Shown here: one piece after another, positions 29,198 through 37,036 of the stretch
How positions within the stretch are numbered: position 1 is the first letter of the stretch
Layout: each line of letters starts with the position of its first letter
Origin: CAIODY01 sp046051225
GTDB lineage: Bacteria; Bacteroidota; Bacteroidia; Chitinophagales; CAIODY01
DNA length: 64,000 bases
Direction: 5' to 3'
NCBI GenBank assembly: GCA_046051225.1
Contig: JBJOOR010000002.1
Location: 281,743-345,742 of the forward strand
Notes under the pieces: generated by a model
Database searches by the model: none
What the model was told of the DNA's origin: nothing
Seen by the model: only the letters and a program-made list of their open reading frames with translations
Translations under genes and position numbers: made by a program

Positions 29198-30460
29198 TTA
29201 TTCTACAATCAATTGGCTTCTTTCGGCCCCTGTTGAAATCATCGAAAAAGGAACTTTTGTATATTGGGTTACAAAATCTAAATAGGTTTGAAAAGCAGCA
29301 GGCACACTATTTTTAGTTTTGCATTGTGCCAAATCGGTGTTCCATCCTTTTAGTTTTTCTGTTTTGGGTATTATATTTTTATCAATCATATCATACGGCA
29401 ATTGTGCCGAATCTTTACCATCAAAATGATAAGCAGTTACAATTTCTATTTCATCAAAATTGTTCATCACATCGGCTTTTGTTAATACCAATTGTGTTAC
29501 GCCATTTAGCATTATGGCATAATTTAAAGCTACTAAATCTAACCAGCCGCATCTTCGTGGTCTGCCCGTTGTACTTCCAAATTCGTTGCCTTGTTTGCGC
29601 AATTGTTCGCCCGTTTCATTTAATAATTCGCTTGGAAATGGGCCACTGCCCACACGGGTGCAATATGCTTTGGTGATGCCTATTACTTCGCCAATGTGTT
29701 GTGGGGCAATGCCAAGCCCTGTGCAAGTTGATGCTGTAATGGTATTAGATGATGTAACGAAAGGGTAAGTGCCAAAATCAATATCTAGCATACTGCCTTG
29801 AGCGCCTTCGGCTAATATTTTTTTGCCTTTTTTTATTTCTTCGTTAATGTAATATTCGCCATCTACAATGTTAAATTGCTTAATCATTTCTATAGCTGCC
29901 ATCCAATCTTTTTCTTGCTGTTCAATATCAAATTTAAAATCGTAGGTGCTTATTAATGAAAGATGTTTTTGCTTTAAAGCAATATATTTTTCCATAAATG
30001 TGGTAGATAGAATATCGCCTATTCGCAATCCATTTCTTCCTGTTTTATCCATGTAGGTTGGTCCTATTCCTTTTAATGTTGAACCAATTTTTTCTACCCC
30101 TTTCGAGGCTTCGCTTGCAGCATCTAGCACTCTATGCGTTGGCAATATTAAATGTGCTTTTTTCGAAATCAATAAATTGTTGCCAATTGTTACACCAGCG
30201 GCTCTTAATTCGGCTATTTCTTGTAAAAAAGTAATAGGGTCTAACACTACGCCATTGCCAATTAAATTGCTACAATTAGCATGCAAAATGCCCGATGGTA
30301 CAGTATGCAACACAATTTTTTTATCTTTTACTATTATAGTGTGACCAGCATTTGGGCCGCCTTGAAAACGAGCCACCATATCATATTTAGGAGCAAGATA
30401 ATCTACTATTTTTCCTTTACCTTCATCACCCCATTGCAAACCAAGAAGTACATCAACCAT
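29198..30460 (-). CDS. purA: Adenylosuccinate synthase
   Basis: Joins IMP and aspartate using GTP, the first committed step to AMP. The 420-aa protein has the GTP-binding start VDVLLGLQWGDEGKGKIVD, FQGGPNAGHTI near 34, KKAHLILPTHRV near 105, the IMP loop GSTLKGIGPTYMDKTGRNGLRIGD near 127, and TTGRPRRCGWLD near 298. All are normal for the family. This is the last core gene before the repeat block and the cassette array. Confidence 0.97.
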   Translation of the reverse strand: MVDVLLGLQWGDEGKGKIVDYLAPKYDMVARFQGGPNAGHTIIVKDKKIVLHTVPSGILHANCSNLIGNGVVLDPITFLQEIAELRAAGVTIGNNLLISKKAHLILPTHRVLDAASEASKGVEKIGSTLKGIGPTYMDKTGRNGLRIGDILSTTFMEKYIALKQKHLSLISTYDFKFDIEQQEKDWMAAIEMIKQFNIVDGEYYINEEIKKGKKILAEGAQGSMLDIDFGTYPFVTSSNTITASTCTGLGIAPQHIGEVIGITKAYCTRVGSGPFPSELLNETGEQLRKQGNEFGSTTGRPRRCGWLDLVALNYAIMLNGVTQLVLTKADVMNNFDEIEIVTAYHFDGKDSAQLPYDMIDKNIIPKTEKLKGWNTDLAQCKTKNSVPAAFQTYLDFVTQYTKVPFSMISTGAERSQLIVE

Positions 30461-30486
30461 TTTTATTATTCTGTTTTTATTTAATG

Positions 30487-30494
30487 CAAATGTA
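30487..30494 (-). promoter_or_regulatory. -7 element of a purA promoter
   Basis: TACATTTG on the minus strand, 27 nt upstream of the purA ATG. The -33 half is not clear. Confidence 0.5.
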
Positions 30495-30833
30495 AAGCGG
30501 CAGTTATTCTTTTGCCGAATTATTATTCACTAACTGTGGAAAAGTAGATAATGGGTATCTTAAATTGATGTGTTATCGGCAGCCACATCGGCGGTGTAAT
30601 AAAGTAAACTAAGATATGAATATAGCTTTTCGAATCTTTGGCACGGTTAAGCCGATTAAACCACCTTATCATTCCCTATTTCATCCCAACAGGCTGTGGC
30701 TCTGCTTAAAACCAACGCCCCAAATGATGAATACTTTCGATTGGGTTTTAAAAAATAAAAACAGTTTTTTATTTCACAAATTTTATTTTAAGGCTACAAT
30801 TAATAATTTAAAATAGTAGCCTAAAACTGTGGC
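30495..30833. other. Intergenic stretch with no supported gene
   Basis: 339 bp between the purA promoter and the repeat block. The frames are short and interrupted. One frame at 30670-30770 reads ..QQAVALLKTNAPNDEYFRLGFKK then a stop, faintly like the start of an IscA/HesB-type protein, but it is closed upstream and too short to call. I see no RNA gene or terminator. Confidence 0.5.
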
Positions 30834-30997
30834 GAAGCATTTTATTTTAAAAAACATACTTCGACGACCGTCGGGAAGCATTTTAGTTTAAAAAATACAC
30901 TCCGACGACCGTCGGGAACCGTTTTATTTTAAAAAACACATGCCGACGACCGTCGATAAGCATTTTATTTTAAAAAACACTCTCCGACGACCGTCGG
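30834..30997. repeat. Four tandem copies of a 41-bp unit
   Basis: Units at 30834-30874, 30875-30915, 30916-30956 and 30957-30997 are each exactly 41 bp. Each unit is GAAGCATTTTATTTTAAAAA-like followed by a GC-rich hairpin CCGAC-GACC-GTCGG. The AT half varies slightly between units while the hairpin is constant. Confidence 0.92.
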
Positions 30998-31350
30998 GAA
31001 GCGTTTTAGAAATGATATAGCAGTAAAGCACTATATGTAAAGCATTTTAGTTTATAAAATGCTCTCCCATCGGAACGTTTGTCAGTTTTTTATTTCAGAA
31101 TGCTCTTCCGTTGGAACGTTTGTCAGGTTTTTATTTTAAAATGCTCTGCCGTCGGAACGGGGAAGCGTTTTAGTTTTCAGAATGCTTTCCCGTCGGAACG
31201 TTTGTCAGTTTTTTATTTCAGAATGCTCTTCCGTTGGAACGTTTGTCAGGTTTTTATTTTAAAATGCTCTGCCGTCGGAACGGGGAAGCATTTTAGAAAT
31301 GATATAGCAGTAAATTGCTATATGTAAAGCATTTTAGTTTATAAAATGCT
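30998..31350. repeat. Nested repeat: two identical 96-bp copies framed by two 66-bp copies
   Basis: A 66-bp repeat (30998-31063 and 31285-31350) contains GATATAGCAGTAAA and ends TTTATAAAATGCT. Between its copies lies a 96-bp repeat (31071-31166 and 31194-31289) whose two copies are identical. Each 96-bp copy itself holds two GGAACGTTTGTCAG words. The AAGC(A/G)TTTTAG word links these to the adjacent 41-bp array. There is no coding function; open frames here are by-products of the repeats. Confidence 0.9.
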
Positions 31351-31454
31351 TGGTTTTGGTTTTAGAGGGGGAATTACGATAAAAAAATAAACTTGAATTA
31401 ACCCTATTTTAGTTTTAGATTTGTGGTATAAAAAAGCAACCCAGTTGCACCAAG

Positions 31455-31512
31455 CCACCCAAAAATGGGTGGATAAGTGCGAAAGAGTGGCATGTATATA
31501 TAAGTTATGCGT
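31455..31512 (+). other. Left boundary of the cassette array (attI-like or partial attC)
   Basis: The first crossover point is inferred at 31504/31505 (AAG|TTATGCG), because TTATGCGT is the complement of the end of the first cassette (ACGCATAAC at 33666-33674). To its left is a hairpin CCACCCA-AAAA-TGGGTGG (31455-31472), and there is no attC-type partner arm. This would suit an attI-like insertion point or a decayed site. Confidence 0.45.
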
Positions 31513-31599
31513 CATGCTTGGGGACACTGCTAACTTGAACATTTCTGCAAGAAACGAACAGGCAAAAACTAACTTTGACACGACAATGGACAACATAAA

Positions 31600-31974
31600 A
31601 TGAAAGAACTTCTTGCGGTATTTATCGGCAGCGGACTTGGCGGATTGACAAGGTTCTCACTTGGCAAGTGGGTTGACAGTTGGCACAACCATCATTTCCC
31701 ATTCGGAACTTTTGTGGTTAATGTGGTTGCTTGTTTCGTTTTGGGTTTTGTAATCGGACTTGCTGACCATAAACAAATTCTTTCACCGACTGCAAGATTA
31801 TTTTTAGCAGTTGGATTTTGCGGAGGGTTCAGCACCTTCTCAACTTTCAGTAGCGAAACATTAACACTCTTTCAGCAAGGACACAACATGAGTTCCGTTC
31901 TCTATGTTCTTGGCAGTGTATTGTTTTGTGTAACGGCAACTTTCGGTGGACTTTTTATAGCAGAGAGAATTTAA
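31600..31974 (+). CDS. crcB: Fluoride ion channel CrcB/Fluc
   Basis: A small membrane protein that exports fluoride. The 124 residues form four membrane helices. Family marks are IGSGLGGLTRFSLG near the N-terminus, FGTFVVNVVACFVLGF near 38 (conserved Asn) and GFCGGFSTFSTFSSE near 74-88, the pore-lining phenylalanine motif. It is the first gene of the first cassette, 22 bp ahead of a PAP2 gene. No fluoride riboswitch was recognised in the short leader. Confidence 0.93.
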   Translation: MKELLAVFIGSGLGGLTRFSLGKWVDSWHNHHFPFGTFVVNVVACFVLGFVIGLADHKQILSPTARLFLAVGFCGGFSTFSTFSSETLTLFQQGHNMSSVLYVLGSVLFCVTATFGGLFIAERI

Positions 31975-31996
31975 ATCTTAACAACCACTTTTCAAT

Positions 31997-32578
31997 ATGA
32001 AAAAAATATTTATTGCTTTCTCCATTCTTCTTTTTCTTCAATCAAATCTATTTGCACAAAATGCCGACATCAATTTATTGCGAACAATAAATCTGCATCG
32101 CAATAAATCACTTGACCCAATGTTTAAAACATTTACAAATAGTGCTACGCCTGTTTGTGTTGGTTTGCCAATTACGATGTTTACAGTTTCACTCATCAAT
32201 AAGGATAAAAATTTACAACGCCAATCTTATGTTGTTGGTGCATCCTTTTTAGTTTCATCTGTTTTTTCAACAGGTTTAAAATATTCATTTAACAGAAAAC
32301 GACCATTCGTTACTTACCCTGATATTGATAAAGAAACATCAGGTGGTAGCCCTTCTTTCCCTTCCGGGCATACCACGGCAGCGTTTGCAACCGCTACTGC
32401 TATTAGTTTAGCATATCCTAAATGGTATGTCATTGCACCATCTTTTATTTGGGCTGGTGCAGTTGGCTATTCACGAATGCACTTAGGTGTTCATTATCCA
32501 AGCGATGTTTTAGTAGGTGCGTTAATAGGAATGGGAACATCCTTTCTTTGTTATAAAATCAATCAAAAAATACATTGA
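31997..32578 (+). CDS. PAP2-family phosphatase, exported, 193 aa
   Basis: A membrane-associated phosphatase acting on lipid phosphates or similar substrates. It starts with a signal peptide (MKKIFIAFSILLFLQSNLFAQ). All three PAP2 motifs are present: KYSFNRKRPF near 95, PSFPSGHTTAAF near 116 and YSRMHLGVHYPSDVL near 155. The next gene starts within its stop codon (TTGA), so the two are translationally coupled. It is part of the crcB cassette. Confidence 0.9.
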   Translation: MKKIFIAFSILLFLQSNLFAQNADINLLRTINLHRNKSLDPMFKTFTNSATPVCVGLPITMFTVSLINKDKNLQRQSYVVGASFLVSSVFSTGLKYSFNRKRPFVTYPDIDKETSGGSPSFPSGHTTAAFATATAISLAYPKWYVIAPSFIWAGAVGYSRMHLGVHYPSDVLVGALIGMGTSFLCYKINQKIH

Positions 32579-33138
32579 TAGAAAAATTAAAATCCTTTGA
32601 CACAGAATTATTTCTTTTCCTTAACGGAAAACATAATTCCTTTTTTGATACAGTAATGTATTGGGCAAGCGATAGATTATTTTGGATTCCGCTATATCTT
32701 TTCATTGCAATTATTTTAATTAAGATTTACAAGAAACAAAGCATTTTTGTTTTCATTTCAATTGCCCTGCTAATTACAATTACAGACCAAACTGCTTCCA
32801 ACTTAATTAAAAATACTGTTCAGCGTTTACGACCTTCTCACGAACCTGCTTTACAAAACACCATCTACATAAGCAAAGAAGGAGCAGGAGGTATGTTTGG
32901 TTTTGTTTCCTCTCATGCAGCCAACTCTTTTGCTTTAGCAACATTTTTATTTTTCATTTTGCCTAATAAATACAACCCTCTTAAATACATTTTGATAAGT
33001 TGGGCATTACTTGTTTCTTACAGTCGCATTTATAACGGTGTGCATTACCCATCCGATGTTGTCGTTGCAGCTTTTATCGGAATCGTATTTGGATATTTGG
33101 TTTACAAAATCTATTCAATTAACACAACTAATATTTAA
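32575..33138 (+). CDS. PAP2-family integral membrane phosphatase, 187 aa
   Basis: A second, multi-pass PAP2 enzyme without a signal peptide, in contrast to its neighbour. Motifs: NTVQRLRPSHEP near 80, FVSSHAANSFA near 105 (PSGH is replaced by SSHA) and SRIYNGVHYPSDVVVA near 143. It resembles undecaprenyl-diphosphatase or lipid phosphatases. The start is the TTG that overlaps the previous TGA. Four bp later another membrane gene follows, so this is a tight four-gene operon inside one cassette. Confidence 0.85.
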   Translation: MIEKLKSFDTELFLFLNGKHNSFFDTVMYWASDRLFWIPLYLFIAIILIKIYKKQSIFVFISIALLITITDQTASNLIKNTVQRLRPSHEPALQNTIYISKEGAGGMFGFVSSHAANSFALATFLFFILPNKYNPLKYILISWALLVSYSRIYNGVHYPSDVVVAAFIGIVFGYLVYKIYSINTTNI

Positions 33139-33143
33139 AACAC

Positions 33144-33557
33144 ATGTGGTATACATACGCACTACTATCAGCACTCTTTGCAGCACTCACAGCCATCTTT
33201 GCAAAAGTTGGTGTTAAAGATGTCAACTCCGATTTAGCAACTGCAATAAGAACAGTTGTAATTTTAATTATCGCTTGGCTCATTGTGTTTGCAAGAGGTA
33301 GCATCACATCAACCACAACGCTAACTAAAACCAATTGGATTTTTCTTTCGTTATCAGGAGTAGCAACAGGATTATCATGGATATTTTATTTCAAAGCATT
33401 ACAGTTAGGAAAAGTATCACAGGTTGCACCCGTTGACAAATTAAGTGTTGCACTTGCAATTATTTTAGCAGTAGTTTTTCTTAAAGAGGCGTTAACTATC
33501 AAAGCGGCTATCGGAGCAATACTTATCATTGCAGGAACAATCACTCTCATTTTATAA
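33144..33557 (+). CDS. EamA/DMT-family half-transporter, 137 aa
   Basis: Four membrane helices and one EamA repeat: ALLSALFAALTAIFAKVGV at the N-terminus, GVATGLSWIFYFKALQLGKVSQVAPVDKLS near 70-98, and a C-terminal GAILIIAGTITLIL. Full DMT transporters carry two such repeats, so this must dimerise, like the small EamA-like proteins. Substrate unknown. It is the last gene of cassette 1, ending 111 bp before the recombination site at 33668. Confidence 0.85.
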   Translation: MWYTYALLSALFAALTAIFAKVGVKDVNSDLATAIRTVVILIIAWLIVFARGSITSTTTLTKTNWIFLSLSGVATGLSWIFYFKALQLGKVSQVAPVDKLSVALAIILAVVFLKEALTIKAAIGAILIIAGTITLIL

Positions 33558-33667
33558 ATCAATTATGACAGCAAAGCCAATGCAATGACACGACACGATA
33601 ACGAACTTCTAACAAACAGTTGTGCGAAATTCGGGCAGACGAACTCCGAAAGGGCAGTAGCACGAAC

Positions 33668-33799
33668 GCATAACATGGGCTTGCTTCATTGGCGGTTGAC
33701 GGGCAATGCCAACTTGTAGTGGTTTCTTTTACCTTTGTGCAGGCAGACGGCAGACGGAACACCAAGCCGCCCATGCAGCAAAGCCCAGAAACGTTATGT
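33668..33799 (+). other. attC-like site 1
   Basis: Left end GCATAACATGGGCTT (R''-like CATAAC at 33669-33674) and right end AAGCCCAGAAACGTTATG (GTTATG at 33793-33798) pair with small bulges through GGCGG/CCGCC. About 80 bp of variable hairpin lies between. Nearly the same sequence recurs at 36852 and 40006. Confidence 0.8.
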
Positions 33800-33833
33800 G
33801 CAAGGCTAACACGACCAACAACAACAAGACAAT

Positions 33834-35657
33834 ATGAGAATAAAAGAACTTCATTTAAAAGACTGGCAGGTTATAAGACAGGCAGACTTTCAAGATTTAA
33901 GCGACTTTGTAGTCGTTGCTGGACCTAATGGTGTTGGTAAAACCAAAATCAAAGAAGCAATAGTCCATATATTTCAGAATGGTGGAAATCCACCACCAGG
34001 TTCAAAAGTTATTCTTGAAGCAACCAACCCAGAAGAAATAACTGCATGGAAAAAAAACGAAGTAACTTTACCTGAAAATTTTTTTTGGTCAATGTTTGGT
34101 ACTAACAATAAAAGACTAAAAACCAAATCACGACTAATTCAAATTGACTCAAACCGAAGTGTCGAAAGTGTAGATTTCCAACAACTGACATTTCAAGCAA
34201 TTGGAAATCCTGCTGACGAAGAAGTTGGTTACGACTATGGTTTTCAAAATTCAAAAAATAGATTTCAGGATATTTGTAGAACATTACATCGACTAAAAAG
34301 CAAAGAGGTTACATCTGTTTATCAAGAATATCAATCTAAAATTGATGAAGAAAAATCAGAAGTAATTTTAAATAAGTTAAATGACCCAACAGAAAAATAT
34401 ATTGACATTTTTGGAAAGTTGCTTTATCCAAAAACAATGCTTCCAATCGACATTAATAGTTCGACAATTCAATACAAAGATGACGATGGTAATACAAGAC
34501 AATTCTCTGAATTATCATCAGGGGAAAGAGAGGTTGTAGTTCTTACTTTTGACATTCTAACTCAAAATCCAGACGACTGTTTAATACTAATTGATGAGCC
34601 TGAAGTTCATCTTCATCCCGAACTCACGTTTAGGTTGATAAAGGTTTTAAAATCCATCGGAGAAAGAAATCAATATTTTTTGTTTACTCATTCAGCTGAC
34701 ATAATAGGAAACGCCCTTGACACAGGGGTACATTTTGTAAGACCAAAAGCAAGAATATTAGCAGGAAACCAAGTTGTAAAAGTTGACGAAAATAATATTG
34801 AGGCTCTTAAAACAATACCCAATATCAGAGAAACAATAGGAATGGTTTCTGTTGGTAAAAAACTTTTATTTGTTGAAGGGAACAGCACAAGTATTGATAG
34901 AAATGTATTTGCTACAATTGCAAAAGCAACTAAAATTGATGTTGCGATTATTCCTTCCGACAGTTGTTCCAACATCAATAATATGTCAATGATGTGTGAG
35001 ACTCTTGAAAAAGGATTATTTGGAGTAGAGCTATTTATGGTTCGTGATAGAGATGGTTTAATTGCTGAACAAATAAATACGTTTACAGATAAATCAAAAG
35101 GACATTTGGTATTTCTTCCGTTTTACCATATCGAAAATGCCTTTCTAAATCCAAAAGCAATTGAAATTGTAGCTAAAAAAATATTATTTGCAGCAGCACC
35201 GAGTGCTAAACAAATTGAGGATAAAATGATAGAACTTGCAAGACTGCAAATTAACCATACGATTTCTCTCTATGTAAAAAGTGAAATTTATTTTCAAGCT
35301 GGCAATTTCGATATTTCTCCGAGACTGACAATTAGCCCCACGACATCAGTTGCGGAAATTAAAACAGCAATGGACGACAGGAAAAATCAACTTTTAGTAG
35401 AATACAACACTAATTTTAGTGCACTAACAATAGAAACAAGATTGAACCATTGGAAAGCAATTCTTGAAAACTCAATTTCGACAGGATGGACAAAGGAAGC
35501 AAGAGAATATTTTATTGGAAAGAGAATGTTAAAGGAAATTCAAAACTGGTTATTCGGGACAAAAAATATTCTATTATGGGAGCATATAATTAACAGTGAG
35601 GACGAAAATTGTTTAGAGACTTGCAAAGAACTTAGAGAAATACTCAATGCAATATAA
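33834..35657 (+). CDS. ABC-type ATPase fused to a TOPRIM domain (OLD/PARIS-like), probable defence protein
   Basis: A 607-residue protein. The ATPase half has Walker A GPNGVGKTK (31-39), signature LSSGER near 229, Walker B CLILIDEPEVHLHP near 248-260 and the H-loop FLFTHS near 282, in the manner of AAA_15/SMC-like ATPases. The second half carries TOPRIM-type residues: LFVEGNS near 345 (Glu) and VRDRDGL near 403 (Asp-x-Asp), close to the DUF4435/OLD nuclease pattern. OLD nucleases and the PARIS AriA-AriB proteins pair these two domains. A role in phage defence by nucleic-acid cleavage is therefore likely but inferred. It is the only gene of cassette 2; ATG at 33834. Confidence 0.8.
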   Translation: MRIKELHLKDWQVIRQADFQDLSDFVVVAGPNGVGKTKIKEAIVHIFQNGGNPPPGSKVILEATNPEEITAWKKNEVTLPENFFWSMFGTNNKRLKTKSRLIQIDSNRSVESVDFQQLTFQAIGNPADEEVGYDYGFQNSKNRFQDICRTLHRLKSKEVTSVYQEYQSKIDEEKSEVILNKLNDPTEKYIDIFGKLLYPKTMLPIDINSSTIQYKDDDGNTRQFSELSSGEREVVVLTFDILTQNPDDCLILIDEPEVHLHPELTFRLIKVLKSIGERNQYFLFTHSADIIGNALDTGVHFVRPKARILAGNQVVKVDENNIEALKTIPNIRETIGMVSVGKKLLFVEGNSTSIDRNVFATIAKATKIDVAIIPSDSCSNINNMSMMCETLEKGLFGVELFMVRDRDGLIAEQINTFTDKSKGHLVFLPFYHIENAFLNPKAIEIVAKKILFAAAPSAKQIEDKMIELARLQINHTISLYVKSEIYFQAGNFDISPRLTISPTTSVAEIKTAMDDRKNQLLVEYNTNFSALTIETRLNHWKAILENSISTGWTKEAREYFIGKRMLKEIQNWLFGTKNILLWEHIINSEDENCLETCKELREILNAI

Positions 35658-35678
35658 TCAACGGGACAAAAGCCCAGC

Positions 35679-35810
35679 ACATAACAGCACATTTGCAATA
35701 GGCGGGGTTTCATTCTCCGCAGACAGTTTAGAGGTAGCCGAAAGTTTTGTGCTCCGCATAAAGTTCAGTGGTAAAAATCCCGCCCATCGCAAATCTGCAA
35801 AACGTTATGC
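35679..35810 (+). other. attC-like site 2 (unrelated stem sequence)
   Basis: CATAAC at 35680-35685 and GTTATG at 35804-35809. The arms GCACATTTGCAATAGGCGGG and CCCGCCCATCGCAAATCTGC pair with a few mismatches. The stem sequence differs from site 1, yet the ends and spacing are kept, as in real attC sites. Confidence 0.8.
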
Positions 35811-35864
35811 GCAAGCAATTCGACACTTCATTCTTTGACGTTATTTAATTAATTTAGACGACTC

Positions 35865-36857
35865 TTGAAAACAAAAACGCTTTACATTACCGCCATATTC
35901 AACTTGACAATTCAAGAAGACCTTGGAAGTGGAATTGCAGTAAAAGGTGGTGTACATTTAACGAATAATCAGGCTTTTATTCGTTCTCTTTTATCTGAAG
36001 ACCTAAATGTAGCTATTGGACAATTAGAGTTTAATGCTCTTTATTTTGCCAAGGCAGTATTTTATAAAATATCGGAAGACGAAATTTCTGAAAGCAATCA
36101 CGATGATTTACTATGTAATTTTTTAGCAAATTGCAAGAATGTAATTAATGAGTTGTGGTTAATCAAAGACCATTCAATTGATATTATGCTTGGATTTGTT
36201 GAATATCCTTTTGTGATTTCAACAATAATTGATTTACCTTATCATAGAGCAATGGTTCATAGTAATTGGGTTACAGGTGGTTCTTTTACTTCATTAGGCG
36301 AATACCATTCTACAAATTTCACACTTGCGGACATTAATAAAATAGTTGCTTGGGGAGTATCAAAAATTGTAGAACCATTCAGTTTATCACAACAAAGTAA
36401 ATCAGCAATTAAACCAGGTGGACAACGAATAACACGTTGTACGGTTTTTCTTCAAACTGCAAGACGAGAAATTGATTTAGGAATTCGTATTACTCACTTT
36501 TGTTCAGCCTTTGAGTGTTTATTTTCGACTGACAATAAAGAAATGACACATAAACTATCAGAACGTGTAGCGTACTTTTTAGAATCGGACGCAAAAAAAA
36601 GAATAGAAATTTACAGCGACTTAAAAGCCATCTATGCTATTCGCTCACAAGTCTCTCATGGCTCTGCAATAACAAAAAAATTGTTCCCTAAAATTTCCTA
36701 CTTTAGTAAAAAGGCAGACGACATTCTTCGTAGAGTTTTAATTAAACTTGACAATGAAATACATCTTGACCAATATTATCGAAAAGACAATAATGACGAC
36801 TTAGAAAAATACTTGACAGAATTAACACTTGGACTTGATAAGTTTGCCAGCGCATAA
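35865..36857 (+). CDS. ApeA-like HEPN domain protein
   Basis: The N-terminal ~190 residues form a domain I do not recognise. The C-terminal part (about 195-325) looks like the ApeA-type HEPN domain: GIRITHFCSAFECLFSTDN near 205, ERVAYFLE near 232, and AIRSQVSHGSAI near 258-269. The last contains the HEPN R-x4-H catalytic motif (R260, H265). HEPN proteins are often RNases, and ApeA is a single-gene anti-phage system. A defence role is likely by family and by neighbourhood. The start is the TTG at 35865. The TAA stop lies inside the R''-like box of the following site (caTAAc). Confidence 0.72.
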   Translation: MKTKTLYITAIFNLTIQEDLGSGIAVKGGVHLTNNQAFIRSLLSEDLNVAIGQLEFNALYFAKAVFYKISEDEISESNHDDLLCNFLANCKNVINELWLIKDHSIDIMLGFVEYPFVISTIIDLPYHRAMVHSNWVTGGSFTSLGEYHSTNFTLADINKIVAWGVSKIVEPFSLSQQSKSAIKPGGQRITRCTVFLQTARREIDLGIRITHFCSAFECLFSTDNKEMTHKLSERVAYFLESDAKKRIEIYSDLKAIYAIRSQVSHGSAITKKLFPKISYFSKKADDILRRVLIKLDNEIHLDQYYRKDNNDDLEKYLTELTLGLDKFASA

Positions 36858-36983
36858 CATGGGCTTGCTTCATTGGCGGTTGACGGGCAACGCCAACTTG
36901 TTGTGGTTTCTATTACCTTTGTGCAGGCAGACGGCAGACGGAACATTAATCCGCCAATGCAGCAAAGCCCAAAACCGTTATCG
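36852..36983 (+). other. attC-like site 3
   Basis: CATAAC at 36853-36858 and GTTATC at 36977-36982. The arms are those of site 1 (ATGGGCTTGCTTCATTGGCGG with CCGCCAATGCAGCAAAGCCCA). The upstream gene's stop codon is within the left box. Confidence 0.8.
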
Positions 36984-37036
36984 GATATTTTGAGAACGCT
37001 CCGTAGAAACATTAACGCTAAAACAAAACGACTACC

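Noticed and set aside
30525..30545. Single DnaA-box-like TGTGGAAAA
   Set aside because: One imperfect match alone is expected by chance and does not indicate an origin.
30670..30771. Possible IscA/HesB remnant (QQAVALLKTNAPNDEYFRLGFKK)
   Set aside because: Closed by stops on both sides, no cysteine motif follows, and the similarity is too short to support.
30616..30816. 66-codon plus-strand frame upstream of the repeat block
   Set aside because: No recognisable family and atypical, low-complexity end; treated as non-coding.
30834..30997. CRISPR array
   Set aside because: The 41-bp units are directly adjacent with no unique spacers, and there are no cas genes.
31079..31327. 82-codon frame with repeated FQNAFPSERL words
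   Set aside because: Produced by the 96-bp and 66-bp DNA repeats; no leader, and the repeat period explains the reading frame.
33559..33774. Minus-strand frames with the shared text GGLVFRLPSACTKV (33559, 36776, 40008, 42239) that look like a repeated protein family
   Set aside because: They are translations of the attC-like sites and the 178-bp repeat. Similarity follows the DNA hairpins and the frames have no starts or context as genes.
35647..35838. 63-codon frame after the ATPase gene
   Set aside because: Lies almost wholly in attC-like site 2, whose two arms account for the sequence.
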